From NCBI GenBank assembly GCA_015491815.1, contig WFVC01000029.1:1-38734 (forward strand): a DNA stretch of 38,734 bases, read 5' to 3'. The stretch comes from Gammaproteobacteria bacterium. GTDB taxonomy: Bacteria > Pseudomonadota > Gammaproteobacteria > UBA6429 > Thiohalophilaceae. Every line of letters starts with the position of its first letter. The stretch's first letter is position 1. Below are positions 24,480 to 33,917 of this stretch, piece by piece. The notes beneath the pieces were generated by a model. That model did not search any database and had not been told where the DNA came from. It saw only the letters and a list, made by a program, of their open reading frames with translations. The position numbers and the translations under genes were made by a program.

Positions 24480-25139
24480 TTAGCCGGCGGGGTGAAGCAA
24501 ATACACGGATTCGTCCAGCCGGCTCAAGCCCTTTTGCTGAAAGCGCGGGTTTTCCGGCAGGATATCCTCAGAAAATATTTTTTCAAGCCGAAAATTTTCA
24601 GCATACAGTGAGCGGACTTCCGCCTCGCTCACGGCGAAAGGCGGGCCGTCCATCTGCGCCTGCTCATAATCCAGAGTAATCAGCAGACGGGGCGCCGGGG
24701 GCGGAGCCAGAGATTGCAGATGGCGGGCATAATCGGCGCGCATGGCGGGCGGCAGGGCAATCAGCGAGGCTCGATCATAAACCACGTCAGGCTGCCCCAG
24801 AAGCTCCGGGATCAGCCTGAAAAAATCGCCACAGAACAGGCGGATGCCTTCGGCTTCCCAGACTTCAAAATCCCTGTTTTGATGAATTTCGGGGGTGAAG
24901 CCCTGCTCGGTAAAAAACTGCTGCAGCGCCAGCGGGCTGAGTTCGACCCCGCTAACCGTATGCCCCTGCTCAAGCAACCAGCGAAGATCCAGACTTTTGC
25001 CACATAGAGGCACAAAAACCTGACTGTTTTCAGGTAGTTGAAGTTGCGGCCAGAAGCGCGGTAAAAAGGGATTGACGTCATCCAGATGAAACCCGGTTTC
25101 ATCATTTTCCCAGCGCTTGATCCAGAATTCGGTATCCAT
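24480..25139 (-). CDS. tpm: Thiopurine S-methyltransferase (TPMT/Tpm)
   Basis: 219 residues. The N-terminus (MDTEFWIKRWENDETGFHLDDVNPFL) and the SAM-binding VFVPLCGKSLDLRWLLEQGHTVSGVELS are the Tpm signature; VYDRASLIALPP and the LLITLDYEQ segment complete the Rossmann domain. Bacterial Tpm methylates thiols, thiopurines and oxidised selenium or tellurium compounds. It is divergent from the MBL hydrolase gene. Confidence 0.92.
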   Translation of the reverse strand: MDTEFWIKRWENDETGFHLDDVNPFLPRFWPQLQLPENSQVFVPLCGKSLDLRWLLEQGHTVSGVELSPLALQQFFTEQGFTPEIHQNRDFEVWEAEGIRLFCGDFFRLIPELLGQPDVVYDRASLIALPPAMRADYARHLQSLAPPPAPRLLITLDYEQAQMDGPPFAVSEAEVRSLYAENFRLEKIFSEDILPENPRFQQKGLSRLDESVYLLHPAG

Positions 25140-25221
25140 AATGCCCTCGACGTGATCGTATTTGCCTTATATAGTGAAGCAGTTTTGCATCACAGACAAT
25201 ATTGACTTGAAGGAGAATGCC

Positions 25222-25926
25222 ATGAGCCGGGTTGCCGCCACTAACAGCTATTATATCGAAGCGCTGGAACTGGGACCGATGGAAAATTTTATTTATCTGA
25301 TAGTCGATCGGGAAACCGGGCGGACGGCGGTGGTGGACCCGGCCTGGGATGCGCCCGCCATTCTGCAGCTGGCGAAGGAACAGGGATTGGCGATTAGCGA
25401 TATTCTCCTGACCCACAGTCATCATGATCATATCAATGGCATCGAGGCGGTGCTGGCCGAACATGACGCCCAACTGCACCTGCTCAAACCCGAGGCTGAG
25501 TTCTGGGGGCGGCAACTGGGCAAACCGCAACTTCATCATGGCGGCGATATCATCCCGCTGGGCAAGACCGATATCGAGGTCATGCATACCCCCGGGCATA
25601 CGCCGGGTTCGAGCTGTTACCATATTCATGATCACCTGATTACCGGCGACACCATGTTTGTCTGGGGCTGCGGGCGCTGTGATCTGGCCGGCGGCGATCC
25701 GGAGGTGATGTACGATACTCTGAAAAAAATGGAAAAAATGCCGGGTGAGACGGTGATCCTGCCCGGCCATAATTATGCAGACCGCCGCACTTCAAGCATC
25801 GCTGAACAACGAGAAGGCAATCCGTTTATGCACTTTGATGATCGGGATGCCTTTGTCGAATACCGCATGCACCTGCATGATAAGGTTCGCGAGGAACCCT
25901 ATCATGCCGAGCCGAGAGTGAAATGA
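25222..25926 (+). CDS. Metallo-beta-lactamase-fold hydrolase, glyoxalase II-like
   Basis: The start at 25222 (MSRVAATNSYYI) is chosen over 25162 because aaggag lies directly before it. The 234 residues carry the H65-x-H67-x-D69-H70 metal motif (THSHHDHINGI), HTPGHTPGSSCYH, DTMFVWGCGRCDLAGGDPEVM, and a final PGHNYADRRTSSI. This resembles hydroxyacylglutathione hydrolases. GCGRCDLAGG instead of the usual AGCGR-FEG leaves open another thioester or persulfide-related substrate. Confidence 0.8.
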   Translation: MSRVAATNSYYIEALELGPMENFIYLIVDRETGRTAVVDPAWDAPAILQLAKEQGLAISDILLTHSHHDHINGIEAVLAEHDAQLHLLKPEAEFWGRQLGKPQLHHGGDIIPLGKTDIEVMHTPGHTPGSSCYHIHDHLITGDTMFVWGCGRCDLAGGDPEVMYDTLKKMEKMPGETVILPGHNYADRRTSSIAEQREGNPFMHFDDRDAFVEYRMHLHDKVREEPYHAEPRVK

Positions 25927-25980
25927 TTTAGAATGGTATAGAAGCCCGCCGGGTTTTCTGTTGTTTTCCCAACCATATTT

Positions 25981-26150
25981 AGGGTCTGTTGATCTTTCAG
26001 ATGTTAAACTGATTTTACTGATTTTGAGGAAATTTTAGTCCTGACAAGGCATTTTTTACGTATCAATGCACGCCATTGATAGTAAAAAATAACGCCGGCA
26101 GGGCTAAAATTAGCCAAAATCAGACAATAGATGAAAGATCAACAGACCCT
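25981..26150. mobile_element. MITE-like element with perfect 19-bp terminal inverted repeats
   Basis: Left end agggtctgttgatctttca (25981-25999) and right end (26132-26150) are perfect inverted repeats. Inner arms also pair (ctgattttgaggaaattttag against ctaaaattagccaaaatcag), as does tatcaatg with cattgata in the centre, so the 170 bp can fold almost completely. No coding capacity. It ends 14 bp before the SulP start codon. It is unrelated in sequence to the 18.8/31.0-kb family. Confidence 0.8.
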
Positions 26151-26164
26151 GGAGCAGGAAGTGA

Positions 26165-27853
26165 ATGCTATCCGCATTAAGAAAGTCATTAAAAAGCCGA
26201 CCGTCATATTCTGAAATTCAGGCAAATATTCTTGCCGGTTTAACTGTCGGCGTTATTGCGCTGCCGCTTTCTATGGCGTTAGCTATCGCCAGTGGCGTGC
26301 CGCCCCAACATGGTCTTTATACCGCGATAATCGCAGGCATTTTTATTGCCCTGACCGGGGGGTCGAAGGTCAATATATCCGGGCCTACGGCGGCGTTCGT
26401 TGTTGTACTGTTGCCCATTGTTCAGGAGTTCGGTCTTGGTGGTTTGCTTATAAGCGGTTTTATGGCCGGTCTGATCCTTGTTCTTATGGGGCTGGGCAAA
26501 CTTGGGAAACTCATTGAAATCGTTCCTTACCCTGTCACTATTGGCTTTACTGCGGGTATCGGTGTGGTAATCGGCACCTTTCAAATTAAAGATTTTCTGG
26601 GGCTGAATATCGTGTCAATGGATGGTAATTATTTTGACAAGCTGGCGCTGATTTTTCATGCGCTTCCGACGCTCAGTTGGCAGGAAACACTGATTAGCAG
26701 TTTGACGCTTGGCATCTTACTGGTCTGGCCTCGGTTACATTCAAAAATTCCCGGCCATCTTGTCGCCCTGTTTGTCGGCGCCTTAAGCGCGTGGTTGCTT
26801 GGACATTTTCTCCCTGATTTTTCAGTTGCGACGATTGGCAATCGGTTTCATTATGAAGTCAATGGCATGACAGGCAATGGCATCCCGCCAACCCTTCCAA
26901 CTTTTGAATGGCCCTGGAATTTACCCGCTGCGGATGGCAAACCCATTGGCCTCAGTTTTGATCTTATCCAGCTGTTGCTTCCTTCGGCGATCACGATTGC
27001 AATACTTGGATCACTGGAATCACTGCTCTGTGCAGTTGTTGCCGACGGCATGTCCGGTAAAAAACATAATCCGAATGATGAACTGATTGGACAGGGAATT
27101 GGCAATATGATTTCCCCATTATTTGGCGGCTTGCCTGCTACTGCCGCTATTGCACGGACAGCCGCAAATATTAAAGCGGGGGGCAGTTTGCCACTGGCTT
27201 CAGTAATACACAGTCTGTTTATCCTTGTTGCCATATTAGCATTATCGCCACTGTTGTCCTATATACCGATGGCGTCAATGGCGGCATTGTTGTTAATGGT
27301 TGCCTGGAATATGAGTGAGGCCAGACATTTTATTCGTACAGTTAAAATCGCTCCAAGAGATGATGTTCTGGTGTTAATGCTATGTTTTTTGCTAACGGTT
27401 CTGTTTGATATGACTGTTGCCGTGGCGGTTGGCATGGGACTCGCGGCAATGTTGTTTATTCGACGCAGCATCCATCTGGTAGATATGGCGGAAATAGAAA
27501 AAGACCATCATAGCTATGATCTGCCTGATCACGTTGCTGTTTACGATATTAACGGGCCATTGTTTTTTGGTACAGCGCAAAAAGCGCTCAGAACTATATC
27601 ATCGGTGACACCTGATATACGGGTTGTTGTTATCGATATGTCAGAAGTGACTATGCTGGATGTTAGTGCAATTATTGCGATGGAATCTATCGCGGATAAT
27701 CTGTTAGACAAAGGCATTGGGTTAATAATAAATAACTTACAACCCAGAATGTTGCTAAAGCTCAGACGAGCCGGAATCAGAAAGAAAACAGGGAAAATTG
27801 AGTTTTCAAGAACACTTGCAGACAGTTTTTTGCTGGCGAAAAAAATGCTTTAG
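26165..27853 (+). CDS. SulP-family anion transporter with STAS domain (DauA-like)
   Basis: 562 residues: a SulP transport domain of about 12-14 helices with ALPLSMALAIASGVPPQHGLYTAIIAG and the GSKVNISGPTAAFVVVL motif, then a cytoplasmic STAS domain (about 440-550; VAVYDINGPLFFGTAQKAL, VVVIDMSEVTMLDVSAI). It resembles E. coli DauA/YchM (C4-dicarboxylates) and bacterial sulfate or bicarbonate SulP carriers; substrate is not decided by sequence. The aggaag ribosome site lies immediately beyond the MITE end. Confidence 0.88.
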   Translation: MLSALRKSLKSRPSYSEIQANILAGLTVGVIALPLSMALAIASGVPPQHGLYTAIIAGIFIALTGGSKVNISGPTAAFVVVLLPIVQEFGLGGLLISGFMAGLILVLMGLGKLGKLIEIVPYPVTIGFTAGIGVVIGTFQIKDFLGLNIVSMDGNYFDKLALIFHALPTLSWQETLISSLTLGILLVWPRLHSKIPGHLVALFVGALSAWLLGHFLPDFSVATIGNRFHYEVNGMTGNGIPPTLPTFEWPWNLPAADGKPIGLSFDLIQLLLPSAITIAILGSLESLLCAVVADGMSGKKHNPNDELIGQGIGNMISPLFGGLPATAAIARTAANIKAGGSLPLASVIHSLFILVAILALSPLLSYIPMASMAALLLMVAWNMSEARHFIRTVKIAPRDDVLVLMLCFLLTVLFDMTVAVAVGMGLAAMLFIRRSIHLVDMAEIEKDHHSYDLPDHVAVYDINGPLFFGTAQKALRTISSVTPDIRVVVIDMSEVTMLDVSAIIAMESIADNLLDKGIGLIINNLQPRMLLKLRRAGIRKKTGKIEFSRTLADSFLLAKKML

Positions 27854-27919
27854 TCGGCATATACGGGCGGATACCATGTCCGCCGCGCATCTGCCTTGCC
27901 GTTAATCCGGGAGGTCTTT

Positions 27920-28762
27920 CTATTGCGGCTCGGCGACAATATAAATCATCCACGACTCCTGATTTTCGACCTCTTCCGTTTGATAGTATTCGCCGGTGCC
28001 TTCCATTTCATCGTCATCATCATCGGTGTCTTCGTAACGTTCCCAGTAGATGCGGGTATTTTTATAACCGGCTTCTTCCAGCATTTCCCTTATTTCAGGA
28101 ATCGCCCACAGGCGCCATTCGTAGGTGAAGGCGTTTTCCAGCCGCGATCCATCATCGAAATCAAAGTGAATCGCGCAGGCCATGTGATTATTGATGGGGT
28201 TGAACGATACGTGTTCCCAGACATAGGTCGCGCCTTCATCTTCGATTTCGGTTTCTTCTTCCAGCACATCCGCGCATTCAGTGCCGCCGAATAAATCCAG
28301 AATCAGCAGGCCGTCGTCTTTCAGGCTGGCGCGGGTTTTACGAAAATAATCAATCAGTTCGTCGCGTTTTTCAAACAGGCAGTAACTGAAATTAAAGGCG
28401 CTGACGATATCCACTTTCGGCTCGGTGACATTGCGCACATCATCTTTTATCAAGGTGATGCGTCTGGCGACATCGGGGCCGGCCGCATCAATATTATTTT
28501 TCTGCCCCCATTCCAGGGTTTCGCCGTCATAGTCCACGCCTACCGCAGTGCGCGCCGGATCGCCCTTGCACCATTCTGTCGCCAGATAGGCGGTGCCGCA
28601 GAAATCCTCTTTGAGGCTTAACGCATCCCGGCCACGCAGTTCTTTAAAGGTCTTTTCAAAAAATTCGACTTCCGCTTCCGGACATTGAACTGATAATTGA
28701 TACAGAGCATGGCGATCCGCCTGTTCAGCCTGGGTTAATTTTTTGCGGGGTTCTGAACTCAT
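27920..28762 (-). CDS. Class I SAM-dependent methyltransferase, unknown substrate
   Basis: The start at 28762 (MSSEPRKKLTQAEQ) is preferred: it has an aaagagaa site, and the 22 extra upstream residues look unstructured. The 280 residues begin with a HALYQLSVQCPEAEVEFFEKTFKEL segment, then a SAM-binding fold (LKEDFCGTAYLATEW, AVGVDYDGETLEW, ITLIKDDVRNV, VSAFNFSYCLF, LILDLFGG). An Asp/Glu-rich run (DTDDDDDEMEGTGEYYQTEEVE) near the C-terminus is unusual. No substrate can be named. Confidence 0.8.
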   Translation of the reverse strand: MSSEPRKKLTQAEQADRHALYQLSVQCPEAEVEFFEKTFKELRGRDALSLKEDFCGTAYLATEWCKGDPARTAVGVDYDGETLEWGQKNNIDAAGPDVARRITLIKDDVRNVTEPKVDIVSAFNFSYCLFEKRDELIDYFRKTRASLKDDGLLILDLFGGTECADVLEEETEIEDEGATYVWEHVSFNPINNHMACAIHFDFDDGSRLENAFTYEWRLWAIPEIREMLEEAGYKNTRIYWERYEDTDDDDDEMEGTGEYYQTEEVENQESWMIYIVAEPQ

Positions 28763-28911
28763 AATTGTTCTCTTTCTATATCTGTTTGAAAATGGATACC
28801 GGCGACTATTATAGGCCTTTTTTGCCATTGAAACCCGTGATTTTCAGTCAAAATAGCAAACCGGCCTGTGTTACAATTAGCCTGTTTTTCAGTTGCAGTG
28901 GAACAGCATAA

Positions 28912-30135
28912 ATGTCAGCTATTCAGCCCGCCCGCGTTCATAAAACCACAGGAGTTGTGATTGACTCGGTTACCGTCGGAGGGGATGCGCCGGTTGTCGT
29001 GCAGTCGATGACCAATACCGATACGGCCGATGTTGAGGCCACCGTACAACAGGTTGTCGAGCTTGCGCGCGCCGGTTCGGAGCTGGTGCGGATTACGGTT
29101 AATAGCGCCGAGGCGGCGGCCGCCGTGGCGCATATACGGGAAAAACTTGATGCGCAGAATTGCCGTACGCCACTGATTGGCGATTTTCACTTTAACGGTC
29201 ACAAGTTGTTACAGGACTATCCTGAATGCGCGCAGGCGTTGGCCAAGTACCGTATTAATCCCGGCAATGTCGGCAAAGGCAGTAAACGCGACGCACAGTT
29301 CGCCAGCATGATTGAATGCGCCTGTGAATACGATAAGGCGGTGCGTATCGGCGTGAACTGGGGCAGCATGGATCAACAACTGATGGCCCGGCTCATGGAT
29401 GAAAATAATAAGTCCGATAAACCAAAAGAACCGGCTGAGATTATGCTGGAGGCGATGGTGACCTCGGCGCTTGAAAGTGCGCAACGAGCCGAAGATCTGG
29501 GGCTGGCGCATGAGAAAATTATTCTATCCTGCAAGATGAGCGGCGTGCAGGATCTGATTCGGGTGTATCAGCGGCTGGCGGAGCGCTGTGACTATGCGCT
29601 GCATCTGGGGCTGACCGAAGCGGGGATGGGATCCAAGGGCATCGTTGCATCGACGGCGGCGCTGAGTATTTTATTGCAACAGGGGATCGGCGATACCATT
29701 CGCATTTCACTGACGCCGGAACCAGGCGGTGAACGCACGCAGGAAGTGCTGGTCGCGCAGGAGATTTTACAATCGTTGCAACTGCGCGCCTTTACCCCGA
29801 CGGTGGTTTCCTGTCCCGGCTGCGGCCGCACTTCCAGCACCTATTTTCAGCAACTGGCGCAGGATATTCAGGCTTATTTACGTGAGCAAATGCCCCATTG
29901 GCGTGGCCGTTATCGGGGGGTGGAAAATATGAGTGTGGCGGTAATGGGCTGTGTGGTGAACGGTCCCGGTGAAAGCAAACATGCGAACATCGGCATCAGT
30001 CTACCGGGCACCGGTGAAAAGCCGGTCGCACCGGTCTATGTGGACGGGCTTAAAACGGTTACCTTAAAAGGCGATCATATCGCGGATGAATTTCAGGTTA
30101 TTGTTGAAGACTATATAGAAAAAAATTATTCCTGA
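28912..30135 (+). CDS. ispG: 4-hydroxy-3-methylbut-2-enyl diphosphate synthase IspG
   Basis: 407 residues, cytoplasmic [4Fe-4S] enzyme of the MEP isoprenoid pathway. Family marks: [56 protein letters not shown], and the cluster cysteines in [12 protein letters not shown] and [10 protein letters not shown]. Divergent from the methyltransferase. Confidence 0.96.
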   Translation: MSAIQPARVHKTTGVVIDSVTVGGDAPVVVQSMTNTDTADVEATVQQVVELARAGSELVRITVNSAEAAAAVAHIREKLDAQNCRTPLIGDFHFNGHKLLQDYPECAQALAKYRINPGNVGKGSKRDAQFASMIECACEYDKAVRIGVNWGSMDQQLMARLMDENNKSDKPKEPAEIMLEAMVTSALESAQRAEDLGLAHEKIILSCKMSGVQDLIRVYQRLAERCDYALHLGLTEAGMGSKGIVASTAALSILLQQGIGDTIRISLTPEPGGERTQEVLVAQEILQSLQLRAFTPTVVSCPGCGRTSSTYFQQLAQDIQAYLREQMPHWRGRYRGVENMSVAVMGCVVNGPGESKHANIGISLPGTGEKPVAPVYVDGLKTVTLKGDHIADEFQVIVEDYIEKNYS

Positions 30136-30185
30136 AAGATGTTTCAGATGTTTATCAAAAAGCAAGAGACAGGAAATCGTATTTA

Positions 30186-30917
30186 ATGACTGACTTTCTT
30201 ATGAGTTTTATCATGCCATCTTCTCTGGCGTTGATTTTAATTCTTCTCGCCAGTATTTTGCTGTTGACACAATGGCGACGTTTTTCAACGCCGTTATTTA
30301 TAGCTGCGGGTCTGTTGCTACTGGTGTTTTCAACTGGCCCAGTTGCGGGGTTGCTCTTGAGTCCTCTGGAATATGAATATCCGTTACTAAACGATCCCGC
30401 AGATTATCCGGAAATAAAAAAAATAGTGGTGCTAACCGGCTACGGCGCTAACGATAGGTTGATGCCACTGAGCAGTCGCCTGAACAGCGCATCCAATTAT
30501 CGTCTTCTTGAGGCATATAATATTTACCGGCGCTGTTCTGAATGTGAGATTATTATCTCAGGCTCGGAAACGGTGACCCTGATCATGAAACAGCAATTAT
30601 TAGTAATGAATGTGCCGAAAGAGCACATTATTACTGATAAGGATGCCATGCATACTTATATCAGCGCGGAGCACCTTGGCGAACTAACAAATAATGAACG
30701 GTTTTTTCTGGTGACCTCGGCCGGGCATATGCGGCGTGCGTTAGGCCTGTTAAAAAAACAGGGGATGCAACCTGTCCCGGCGCCAACTGATTACCAGTTG
30801 CCGAAAGATTTTATGCAGACCTCATGGCGTCCTACATCGATGCACCTGCATATGTCCGAACTGGCGATACATGAATATGTTGGAATTTTGTGGTATCGAT
30901 TGCGAGGCAAGATTTAG
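30186..30917 (+). CDS. YdcF/ElyC-like DUF218 envelope protein
   Basis: 243 residues: two N-terminal hydrophobic segments (about 1-25 and 35-60) and a DUF218 domain (IKKIVVLTGYGAND, SNYRLLEAYNIYRRCSECEIIISGSE, TDKDAMHTYISAEHLGEL, FFLVTSAGHMRRALGLLKKQGMQPVPAPTDY). In E. coli, ElyC acts in envelope biogenesis. It lies 50 bp after ispG, perhaps cotranscribed. Confidence 0.82.
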   Translation: MTDFLMSFIMPSSLALILILLASILLLTQWRRFSTPLFIAAGLLLLVFSTGPVAGLLLSPLEYEYPLLNDPADYPEIKKIVVLTGYGANDRLMPLSSRLNSASNYRLLEAYNIYRRCSECEIIISGSETVTLIMKQQLLVMNVPKEHIITDKDAMHTYISAEHLGELTNNERFFLVTSAGHMRRALGLLKKQGMQPVPAPTDYQLPKDFMQTSWRPTSMHLHMSELAIHEYVGILWYRLRGKI

Positions 30918-30977
30918 GCGGACAGGCGTAGCTGAGTTGCGCAGGCGCGGCTCCCACCACACCTGCGAAAATACGTC

Positions 30978-31113
30978 TAAGGAAGCTCTGATTAATTCCG
31001 TTCGCCCTGAGCTTGTCGAAGGGTGAACCATATAACATTATGATTTTACAATACTTAGCGTTCATGGTTCGACAGGCTCACCACGAACGGCGGAATTAAT
31101 CAGAGCTTCCCTA
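30978..31113. mobile_element. MITE-like palindromic element, copy 2
   Basis: A 136-bp copy of the element at 18839-18989, same orientation, between the convergent ydcF-like gene and nhaD. The ends taaggaagctctgattaat and, reversed, tagggaagctctgattaat are nearly perfect inverted repeats; the inner arms hold ttgtcgaa and ttcgacag sequence. The loop atataacattatgattttac is identical to copy 1. Confidence 0.8.
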
Positions 31114-31279
31114 AATAAGTTTCCCATTCCAGTACACTATCATTACCGGAGCCTGCTGTAGGGACGATTTCAATCGTACCTGACGGCTTACTACCCGCGC
31201 AGCCTGTCGGATATTTCACTCAAAGGGTAGACGCCATATCTACAGTTTTATCGTTGTCCCACAGATTTGGAACAGCTAT

Positions 31280-32704
31280 TTAGAACAGGTTACTGTTAAT
31301 CCACATATGAACGGCAATGGAAGCGGCATAACCGGCGGCAATCGCCGGCGTCCATTTCAGGTGACTGAAAAAGGTATATTTGCCGCGCGCCTGTCCCATT
31401 AGCGCCACCCCGGCGGCGGAGCCGATTGACAACAGACTGCCGCCAACACCGGCGGTGAGCGTGACCAGCAGCCACTGTCCGATCGACATATCCGGGTTCA
31501 TGGTCAGCACCGCAAACATCACCGGAATGTTATCGACGATAGCCGAGAGAATGCCGACGGTGATGTTGGCATTGGTCGCGCCCCAGCTGCTATACATGAT
31601 TTCCGAGGCCAGCGATAAATAGCCGATGAAACCCAGACCGCCGACACAAAGCACTACGCCATAGAAAAACAGCAGGGTGTCCCACTCGGCGCGCGCAATT
31701 TTATTGAATATATCAAAAGGCACTACATCGCCGATCATTTTATTGGCTTTATCTTCATCGCTCTGAGAGTTTGTCACAATATCTTTCTGATGTGTTTTGC
31801 GCAGGTAGAAGCCAAAAAATTGCAGATAGGCCAGCCCGGTAAGCATACCGATAACCGGTGGCATATGCAGGAAGTTATGGAAGCTGACGGCGGTGGCAAT
31901 CGTGAGCAGAAACATGAAAATAATGCGTTTGGCGCCGCGTTTCATCGCCACGACTTCACCGGATACCTTGGGCTTTTCATTGGGGATGGCGAAATGCATA
32001 AGCGCGGCCGGAACCACAAAATTGATGACGGCGGGAATAAATAAAGCGAAGAAATCCCAGAAATGAACAATGCCTTTCTGCCAGACCATCAGTGTGGTGA
32101 TATCGCCGAAGGGGCTGAAGGCGCCGCCGGCATTGGCGCCGACAACGATATTGATGCAGGCGATACTGACAAAACGGATATTGTCGCCGCCTACGGCCAG
32201 CACCACTGCGCACATTAACAACGCGGTGGTCAGGTTGTCAGCAACCGGAGAAATGAAAAAGGCAAGAATGCCGGTGAGCCAGAATAGCTGACGAAAACCA
32301 AAACCTTTACGGATTAGCCAGGAACGCAGTGCATCGAAGACCCGGCGCTCATCCATGGCGTTAATGTAGGTCATGGCGACCAGCAGGAACAGCATCAGTT
32401 CGCTGTATTCGAGCAGATTGTGGCGAACTGCGGCTTCTGCCGTATGGTTGAGACCGTGACTGGCGTAGACCGCCGCGATTAGCGCCCAGATAATGCCGGC
32501 GGCCAGGATAACGGGTTTGGATTTACGTAGATGGATGAATTCTTCCGCCATTACCAGCACATAGGCGAGAATGAAAATAGCGATGGCCGCGTAACCGACC
32601 GCATGCGCTGTCAGATTAAGATGCGTGAGTTCAGCGCCCGTTGTATTGGCCAGCGAAAGTCCCGGCAACAACAGGAGTAATAAAAATGGCAGCAACTTAT
32701 TCAA
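31280..32704 (-). CDS. nhaD: Na+/H+ antiporter, NhaD type
   Basis: 474 residues with a signal-like first helix and about 11-12 membrane segments. NhaD family segments are visible: FISPVADNLTTALLMCAVVLAVG, NIVVGANAGGAFSPFGDITTLMVWQKGIV and TVGILSAIVDNIPVMFAVLTM. NhaD exchanges Na+ or Li+ for H+ in saline or alkaline conditions. It reads in the same direction as the sox operon, but a terminator separates them. Confidence 0.9.
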   Translation of the reverse strand: MNKLLPFLLLLLLPGLSLANTTGAELTHLNLTAHAVGYAAIAIFILAYVLVMAEEFIHLRKSKPVILAAGIIWALIAAVYASHGLNHTAEAAVRHNLLEYSELMLFLLVAMTYINAMDERRVFDALRSWLIRKGFGFRQLFWLTGILAFFISPVADNLTTALLMCAVVLAVGGDNIRFVSIACINIVVGANAGGAFSPFGDITTLMVWQKGIVHFWDFFALFIPAVINFVVPAALMHFAIPNEKPKVSGEVVAMKRGAKRIIFMFLLTIATAVSFHNFLHMPPVIGMLTGLAYLQFFGFYLRKTHQKDIVTNSQSDEDKANKMIGDVVPFDIFNKIARAEWDTLLFFYGVVLCVGGLGFIGYLSLASEIMYSSWGATNANITVGILSAIVDNIPVMFAVLTMNPDMSIGQWLLVTLTAGVGGSLLSIGSAAGVALMGQARGKYTFFSHLKWTPAIAAGYAASIAVHMWINSNLF

Positions 32705-32931
32705 AATAGATCTCCATCAGCATAGATAGTGCGCGCGCACTTTATCGCGGGGTACATAAAGAAAAAGTGAATAAACACTCCTTCGACTCAGATTATTTGT
32801 ATGCGGAATTTTTCTGCTCGTAAACATTTTGGCGATACAAGCTATTCAGGCTAGCATCCCCAGATAAAGCGCGCCATTATATCGAAAAACAAATGTTCGT
32901 TAAAGTTTTGTGAAATTGTGGGCGGAAGGAG

Positions 32932-32970
32932 GATAAAAAAAAGCCCGGGCTGCAGGGCAGGCCGGGCTTT
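32932..32970 (-). terminator. Intrinsic terminator of the sox operon
   Basis: On the minus strand aagcccggcctgccctgcagcccgggctt forms a GC-rich stem (aagcccgg with ccgggctt) followed by a run of T. It starts about 16 bp past the soxA stop and should end soxXYZA transcription before nhaD. Confidence 0.85.
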
Positions 32971-32985
32971 CAGTGAGGCAGAGCG

Positions 32986-33864
32986 TTATTGACGGATAGC
33001 GGGACCGTTCAGTTTGATGCCATTGCTCATATAAGTGTGGAAGTATTCCAGGTTGTTATAGGCAGCGGTATGCACTTTCAGTGGTTTGGCGCGAACCTGC
33101 TTGTTACAACCACCATAGCGACGCTGAATCGTGCCCAGACCGTCGAAAGGTTTGGATTCGCCACCGCGTTTTTTCGCGGATTTGGCGGCCCATTTTTTGC
33201 GCCATACCGGGAAGTGTGATGTGTGGCCCAGCGCCGGGCTAAGCAGGTTACCACGCGCCATTTTGCCAGCGTTATAAACATGGCAGTCTGCACAGGAAAA
33301 ATTTAACTGGCCGCGTTTGGCGTAGAAAAATGTTTTACCCGACTGGTAGGCGTCCATTGCGGCAGGGTCGTTGGGAATCACGACATTCTGTTTTTTTCCG
33401 CGCGAGGTGTAAGCCATGTAGGCGCTTATTGCGGCCAGCTTACCTTTCTTATATTTCAGTTTTTCAGCCTTGACATCGACACCATTGTTTTTCAGGCAGG
33501 CCATGATGTCTTCTTCCAGCGTGCGAACTTTTCCGGTCTTCTTGTCGAAGTAAGGATAGTTTTGTTTGATGCTGACGCCACCGTTTTTAAAACAGCTTTT
33601 CATGCCGTATTTGGCGAACATTTTTTCACCCTTTTCGACCGCTTCTTCGTAAGCCGGGAACTCTTCACTTTCCTGCCATTCGAAACGACGGGCTTTGTCG
33701 AGGGCGTAAATGCCATTTGAATAATCCTGGAGTTTTACCCCAGGAAATTTTTTATAAAAATAGGCGCGAAATTCTTCAAGGTCACTCTGCGGTGTAGCAT
33801 TGGTCAGCAGCGGTGTTATCCCCATGATGGAGATGGCTCCCAATGTAATGAGTAATTTTTTCAT
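32986..33864 (-). CDS. soxA: SoxA, cytochrome c subunit of SoxXA
   Basis: The start at 33864 (MKKLLITLG) has an acaggag site; the frame from 33882 would add six residues. The 292 residues hold a signal peptide, one haem motif C191-AD-C194-H195, and the conserved ligand Cys253 in RYGGCNKQV that becomes the cysteine persulfide haem ligand in the family. C91 and C123 stand where dihaem SoxA proteins have the first haem region. SoxXA joins thiosulfate to the SoxY cysteine. Last gene of the operon. Confidence 0.92.
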   Translation of the reverse strand: MKKLLITLGAISIMGITPLLTNATPQSDLEEFRAYFYKKFPGVKLQDYSNGIYALDKARRFEWQESEEFPAYEEAVEKGEKMFAKYGMKSCFKNGGVSIKQNYPYFDKKTGKVRTLEEDIMACLKNNGVDVKAEKLKYKKGKLAAISAYMAYTSRGKKQNVVIPNDPAAMDAYQSGKTFFYAKRGQLNFSCADCHVYNAGKMARGNLLSPALGHTSHFPVWRKKWAAKSAKKRGGESKPFDGLGTIQRRYGGCNKQVRAKPLKVHTAAYNNLEYFHTYMSNGIKLNGPAIRQ

Positions 33865-33917
33865 TATGAAAACTCCTGTCATCCTGCAAATCAGAATAAT
33901 TCTGTGTGAAGGTAAAT

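Noticed and set aside
25102-25770. 222-residue minus-strand frame
   Set aside because: Antisense to the MBL hydrolase and overlapping the tpm start; the MBL frame has metal motifs and a good ribosome site.
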